Assembly (NCBI RefSeq): GCF_017676365.1
Contig: NZ_JADKMA010000065.1
Span: 1 to 34,117 of the forward strand
Origin: Streptomyces oryzae
GTDB lineage: Bacteria; Actinomycetota; Actinomycetes; Streptomycetales; Streptomycetaceae
Direction: 5' to 3'
DNA: 34,117 nucleotides
The notes beneath the pieces were generated by a model that was not told the DNA's origin, made no database searches, and saw only the letters and a list, made by a program, of their open reading frames with translations. The translations under genes were made by a program, and so were the position numbers. Shown here piece after piece: positions 30,840 through 34,117 of this stretch; the stretch's first letter is position 1, and each line of letters starts with the position of its first letter.

Positions 30840-31979
30840 TCAACTCCTCAGCAGCAGAGCGGAGGTGGGGACGCCCTCGCCTGCCGTCACCAGGCAGGTG
30901 GCGGCGTCGGGCACCTGGGCGGTCGAGGTGCCGCGCAGCTGGCGGACGCCCTCGGTGATCAGGTTGAAGCCGTGCACGTACGCCTCGCTGAGCCCGCCAC
31001 CGGAGGTGTTGAGCGGCAGCCGTCCGCCGAGCTCCAGTGCGCCGCCCTCGGTGAAGGCCGCGCCCTCGCCGCGTCCGCAGAAGCCGTATCCCTCCAGGGA
31101 GAGCGGGATGAGTGCGGTGAAGGCGTCGTAGATCTGGGCGACATCCACATCCTGTGGACACAGATCGGCGTGCTTCCAGAGCTGCTGCGCCGCTGTCCAG
31201 GCGGGTCCGCGCAGGGGGTCCTCGGCCCAGTAGTTGACCATTCCGTGGTGCTGTGCGGGCAGACCTTGTGCGGCGGAGTGCACATAGACGGGCTTGCTGC
31301 GGCAGTCGCGTGCCCGGTCGGCGGAGACCAGCACGCACGCCAGTGCGCCGTCGGTCTCCAGGCAGTTGTCGAACAGGCACAGCGGTTCGCTGATCCAACG
31401 GGAGGTCATGTACATCTCGCGGGTCAGCGGCCGCTCGTACATCATCGCGGCGGGGTTCTGGTTGGCGCGGTTACGGCACGCCAGTGCGACGTTGAACAGG
31501 TGGTCGCGGGTGGCACCGTACTCGTGCATATAGCGGCGTGTCAGCATGCCGATCTCGTCGGCCGGGCGCAGCAGTCCGAAGGGGCGGGTCCACTGCGCGG
31601 GGGTGGGCAGCTGCACGGTGGTGTTGCGCCACGGACGGGCGCCGGAGCCGCGCTTGCGCGAGCGCCAGGCGACGCCGACGGTGGCCTGTCCGGTGGCGAT
31701 GGCGGCGGCCAGGTGCGCGACAGTCGCACAGGAACCGCCGCCGCCGTAGCCGACCTTGGAGAAGAACGTCACATCGCCGGCGCCGATCGACTTGGCCACC
31801 TCGACCTCGTCGGTCTCCTCCATCGTGTACGAGGCGAAGCCGTCCACCTCGGCGGGTGCTATTCCCGCGTCGTCCAGCGCCCGCAGGATCGCGCGGCAGG
31901 CGAGCGCCTTCTCGGATTCGGGGAGCCGTTTGGCGAACGGCGTCTGGCCTATGCCGACGATCGCCGTGGCGTCCTTCAT
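30840..31979 (-). CDS. Ltp2-like thiolase-fold enzyme, probable retro-aldolase
   Basis: A 379-residue thiolase-superfamily protein. Tyr284 in QIYDAFT and Tyr334 in GGGLSEAYVHG lie exactly 50 residues apart; as I recall, the Ltp2 aldolase uses two tyrosines with that spacing (Tyr294, Tyr344) in place of thiolase Cys/His chemistry. The GHP motif of true thiolases is absent. Cys84 sits in GGGGSCATVAHL, near the usual nucleophile position, so a thiolase role is not fully excluded. With the DUF35 protein it would cleave a 3-hydroxyacyl-CoA by retro-aldol reaction. ATG 31979 follows GGGAGG. It heads the operon to 29578 and is divergent from the acyl-CoA synthetase with an operator between. Confidence 0.88.
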   Translation of the reverse strand: MKDATAIVGIGQTPFAKRLPESEKALACRAILRALDDAGIAPAEVDGFASYTMEETDEVEVAKSIGAGDVTFFSKVGYGGGGSCATVAHLAAAIATGQATVGVAWRSRKRGSGARPWRNTTVQLPTPAQWTRPFGLLRPADEIGMLTRRYMHEYGATRDHLFNVALACRNRANQNPAAMMYERPLTREMYMTSRWISEPLCLFDNCLETDGALACVLVSADRARDCRSKPVYVHSAAQGLPAQHHGMVNYWAEDPLRGPAWTAAQQLWKHADLCPQDVDVAQIYDAFTALIPLSLEGYGFCGRGEGAAFTEGGALELGGRLPLNTSGGGLSEAYVHGFNLITEGVRQLRGTSTAQVPDAATCLVTAGEGVPTSALLLRS

Positions 31980-32030
31980 GGCGTCCTCCCGGATGTGCTG
32001 AGGGCTTGGCTCCGGTGCTGACAGTGCGGG

Positions 32031-32073
32031 AGGCTACCGCTAACCTGACGGAGTGTCAGGTCCTGTGTAGTCG
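32031..32073. promoter_or_regulatory. Divergent promoters sharing an operator (site 5)
   Basis: The palindrome CTGACGGAGTGTCAG (32045-32059) supplies a -35 on each strand. Leftward: CTGACA (32059-32054), 17-base spacer, TAGCCT (32036-32031). Rightward: CTGACG (32045-32050), 17-base spacer, TAGTCG (32068-32073). Binding would block both the aldolase operon and the acyl-CoA synthetase gene. Confidence 0.65.
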
Positions 32074-32125
32074 GGTAAGTGAGCCGGACAGCGCCGCCTG
32101 CCGGCCCGGCCGAGGGAGGCGCACG

Positions 32126-33820
32126 GTGAGCGGTACGGACTTCTCGCCCGGGAACGGGGCCGCATACGGGACCGCGTATGGGGCCGCCTACGGGGCTGCG
32201 TACGGAGCCGCGTACGGAGCCGCCTCGCGGCACCTCCCGCTGACCGTCCCCGAGCTGGTGCGCACCGCCGTCGAGCGGTACGGGCCGGGCGAGGCCGTCG
32301 TCGAGGGGCGCACGCGGATCACGTATTCGGAGCTGGGTGAGCGGATCGAGCGGGCCGCCGCCGGCTGTCTGGCCCGCAGTCTTGAGCCGGGCGACCGGGT
32401 GGCCGTCTGGGCGCCCAACACACTGGAGTGGATCGTCGCCGCGCTTGGTGCCGTCACGGCGGGCGGCATCCTCGTGCCGCTCAACACCCGCTTCAAGGGC
32501 GCCGAGGCCGCCTATGTGCTGGAGCGGACCCGCGCCCGGCTGCTGTTCGTCACCGGCACCTTCCTGGGCACCTCATACGTCGCCTCGCTGCGCCGCGCCA
32601 CCGCAGAGGGGCCGGGCACCGGCCCGCTGCCCGGGCTGCCCCAGCTGCGCGATGTCGTGGTGCTGGCCCGGGACGCGCCGGAGGACTTCCGCACCTGGCC
32701 GGCGTTTCTGGACGGCGGCGCCGCGGTTGCCCGCGAGGCGGTGCGGGAGCGCGCCGCGCGGATCGCCCCCTCCTCGCCGTCCGACATCACCTTCACCTCG
32801 GGCACCACCGGGCACCCCAAGGGCGTGGTCATCACCCACGAGCAGACGCTGCGGGTCTACGACTGCTGGAGCGAGCTGGCCGGACTGACCGAGGGCGACC
32901 GCTACTTGATCGTCAACCCGTTCTTCCACACCTTCGGCTACAAGGCGGGCATCATCGCCTGTCTGCTGCGCGGCGCGACGATGATCCCGCAGCCCGTCTT
33001 CAACGTGGAGACGGCGCTGGCCCATATCGCCACCGAGCGGGTCAGTGTGCTGCCGGGCCCGCCCACCCTGCACCAGTCGCTGCTCGACCACCCGTCCCGG
33101 CACAAGCACGACCTGTCGGCCCTGCGCCTGGTGGTCACCGGCGCGGCCGTCGTCCCGCTGCGACTGGTCGAGCGGCTGCGTGCCGAGCTGAAGGTGGGCA
33201 CCGTACTGACCGCCTACGGGCTGACCGAGGCGTCCGGCACCGTGACCATGTGCCGCCGCGGCGACCCTCCCGAGGTCGTCGCCGGAACCTCGGGGCGGGC
33301 CATACCCGGCACGGAGGTGAAGGTCGTGGCCTCCTCCGGTGCCGAGCAGCCACCCGGCACCCCCGGCGAGGTGCTGGTGCGCGGCTACCACGTGATGTCC
33401 GGCTACTTCGAGGAGCCGGAGGAGACCGCCGAGGTCCTCACCCCGGACGGCTGGCTGCGCACCGGCGACGTCGGCGTCCTGGACACCGAGGGCAATCTGC
33501 GGATCACCGACCGGATCAAGGACATGTTCATCGTCGGCGGTTTCAACGCCTATCCGGCCGAGATAGAGCAACATCTCGCCCGCCACCCCGACATCGCCGA
33601 AGCCGCCGTCATCGGCATCCCCGACCCCCGGCTGGGCGAGGTCGCCAAAGCCTTCGCCGTACGCCACCCCGGCGCGACGGTCACCGCCGACGACCTGATC
33701 GCCTGGTCCCGCCGGGAAATGGCCAACTACAAGGTCCCCCGCGAGGTCGAGTTCGTGACCGAACTGCCCCGCAATGCCAGTGGAAAGGTCGTCAGGACGC
33801 GGTTGCGTGCGCGGAGGTGA
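32126..33820 (+). CDS. AMP-forming acyl-CoA synthetase (FadD3-like)
   Basis: A 564-residue ANL-superfamily ligase that makes acyl-CoA through an acyl-AMP. Motifs: P-loop TFTSGTTGHPKGVVITHE at about 222-238, YGLTEASGTV, GWLRTGDVG, and the C-domain catalytic Lys554 in NASGKVVR. The overall pattern is like FadD3, the ligase that activates steroid ring fragments in mycobacteria, but many actinobacterial ligases share it. GTG 32126 has GGAGG six bases upstream; the longer frame runs back across the operator and the divergent gene and is not coding. Residues 11-33 are four-residue repeats (AAYG) from 12-bp units, an odd N-terminal insert. Its last 29 bases overlap the convergent small gene. Confidence 0.92.
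   Translation: MSGTDFSPGNGAAYGTAYGAAYGAAYGAAYGAASRHLPLTVPELVRTAVERYGPGEAVVEGRTRITYSELGERIERAAAGCLARSLEPGDRVAVWAPNTLEWIVAALGAVTAGGILVPLNTRFKGAEAAYVLERTRARLLFVTGTFLGTSYVASLRRATAEGPGTGPLPGLPQLRDVVVLARDAPEDFRTWPAFLDGGAAVAREAVRERAARIAPSSPSDITFTSGTTGHPKGVVITHEQTLRVYDCWSELAGLTEGDRYLIVNPFFHTFGYKAGIIACLLRGATMIPQPVFNVETALAHIATERVSVLPGPPTLHQSLLDHPSRHKHDLSALRLVVTGAAVVPLRLVERLRAELKVGTVLTAYGLTEASGTVTMCRRGDPPEVVAGTSGRAIPGTEVKVVASSGAEQPPGTPGEVLVRGYHVMSGYFEEPEETAEVLTPDGWLRTGDVGVLDTEGNLRITDRIKDMFIVGGFNAYPAEIEQHLARHPDIAEAAVIGIPDPRLGEVAKAFAVRHPGATVTADDLIAWSRREMANYKVPREVEFVTELPRNASGKVVRTRLRARR
32155..32224 (+). repeat. 12-bp in-frame tandem repeat at the synthetase N-terminus
   Basis: About six units of the form gcctacggggct/gcgtacggagcc encode AAYG repeats directly before the start of the conserved fold (LTVPELVRTAVERYG). 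The phase is kept throughout. Confidence 0.75.
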
Positions 33821-34001
33821 GGGCGGGCGCCGAGGCGGTGCCTGGCAGGAGCGTGGTGTTGCGTTCGAGGATGCTGATGGTCTGCACGCGGTCGTCCGTA
33901 CCGACCGGCGAAGAGCCCGCTGTCAGTGCGGCGGTGGCCGACGCTCCCACAGTTGCCAGGGCGAGAGCGCAGGCGGCGAGAAGCTTCTTGGGGCGGGTCA
34001 T
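33792..34001 (-). CDS. Small secreted protein
   Basis: A 69-residue protein with a plain Sec signal peptide: basic MTRPKK, then LLAACALALATVGASATAA, with a likely AxA cut near residues 23-27. The mature part is about 45 residues, Thr/Ser/Ala-rich (VGTDDRVQTISILERN ...), with no cysteine and no known motif. The Cys in the signal is too early for a lipobox. ATG 34001 follows GGAGG at six bases, which is the main support. It is convergent with the synthetase gene and overlaps its end by 29 bases. The sequence 5' of it (34002-34117) is comparatively A/T-rich and presumably holds its promoter. Function unknown. Confidence 0.7.
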   Translation of the reverse strand: MTRPKKLLAACALALATVGASATAALTAGSSPVGTDDRVQTISILERNTTLLPGTASAPALTSAHATAS

Positions 34002-34117
34002 TGGGAACTCCTCCGAGAGCGAAAACGTGTTCTACTCATTACTTTGACGCTACAAAGCCTCGGGAAACGAAGCCAGTACACATGCGCCGAGGGGGCCGTG
34101 GCCGACGACTCCCCCTC

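Noticed and set aside
31538..32125. N-terminal part of the long frame leading into the acyl-CoA synthetase
   Set aside because: It runs antisense through the aldolase gene and across the divergent promoter; the Arg-rich translation has no domain.
1..34117. A complete cholesterol (Kst/Igr) degradation cluster
   Set aside because: Ltp2-like, DUF35, FadE and FadD3-like genes fit the logic, but none of the ring-opening genes or a CYP125-like gene is present and the operator does not resemble the KstR or KstR2 site. I keep only the general acyl-CoA degradation call.

Overview
The window reads as chromosome of a very G+C-rich actinomycete, most likely Streptomyces or a near relative. The grounds are the strong third-position G/C bias, frequent GTG starts with GGAGG-type ribosome sites, an AfsK-like Ser/Thr kinase with a PQQ-type propeller, a streptomycete-type HATPase regulator, an F420-type (DUF385) oxidoreductase and two GlxA-type AraC regulators. 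I see no tRNA, rRNA, transposase, integrase or CRISPR array.

Most of the window is one acyl-CoA catabolic locus. Layout: (1) 3-938, 3' part of an acyl-CoA dehydrogenase (ACAD); 1360-1932, HATPase regulator. (2) 2283-3218 (-), cyclase-family hydrolase, divergent from a four-gene operon 3332-8750 (+): SDR, ACAD, aldehyde dehydrogenase, Zn alcohol dehydrogenase. (3) 8736-13710, an island that looks unrelated: SnoaL-like protein, two tandem GlxA/AraC paralogues, an MFS transporter and an NQO-type quinone reductase. (4) 13739-17704 (-), ADP-forming acyl-CoA synthetase, enoyl-CoA hydratase and flavin reductase. (5) 17914-19131 (-), FAD monooxygenase, divergent from a DUF35 protein and a GNAT. (6) 20398-21708 (-), thiolase-fold protein, divergent from an ACAD plus the F420-type oxidoreductase. 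(7) 23592-24239 (-), a TetR regulator, divergent from the AfsK-like kinase (24549-27677). (8) 27752-29455, a membrane protein and a secreted Ser-rich protein. (9) 29578-31979 (-), a thiolase-fold protein, DUF35 and enoyl-CoA hydratase operon, divergent from an AMP-forming acyl-CoA synthetase (32126-33820). A small secreted protein closes the window.

The main result is a 15-bp palindrome, roughly CTGACGGnCCGTCAG, found eight times and almost only at the starts of the catabolic genes: once or twice in each of five catabolic promoter regions, and once across the start codon of the TetR gene. The simplest reading is a self-contained TetR regulon. Chemically the genes can oxidise an alcohol or aldehyde to an acid, activate it with CoA, dehydrogenate (at least three ACADs), hydrate (two crotonases), oxidise again (SDR) and cleave. 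One cleaving enzyme (30840-31979), with an adjoining DUF35 partner, carries two tyrosines 50 residues apart, which suggests an Ltp2-type retro-aldolase rather than a thiolase. The set resembles steroid or terpenoid side-chain degradation in logic, but the substrate cannot be read from the sequence.

A second theme is short in-frame tandem repeats (4-6 codons per unit) inside or at the ends of many of these enzymes, giving low-complexity insertions in otherwise ordinary families.
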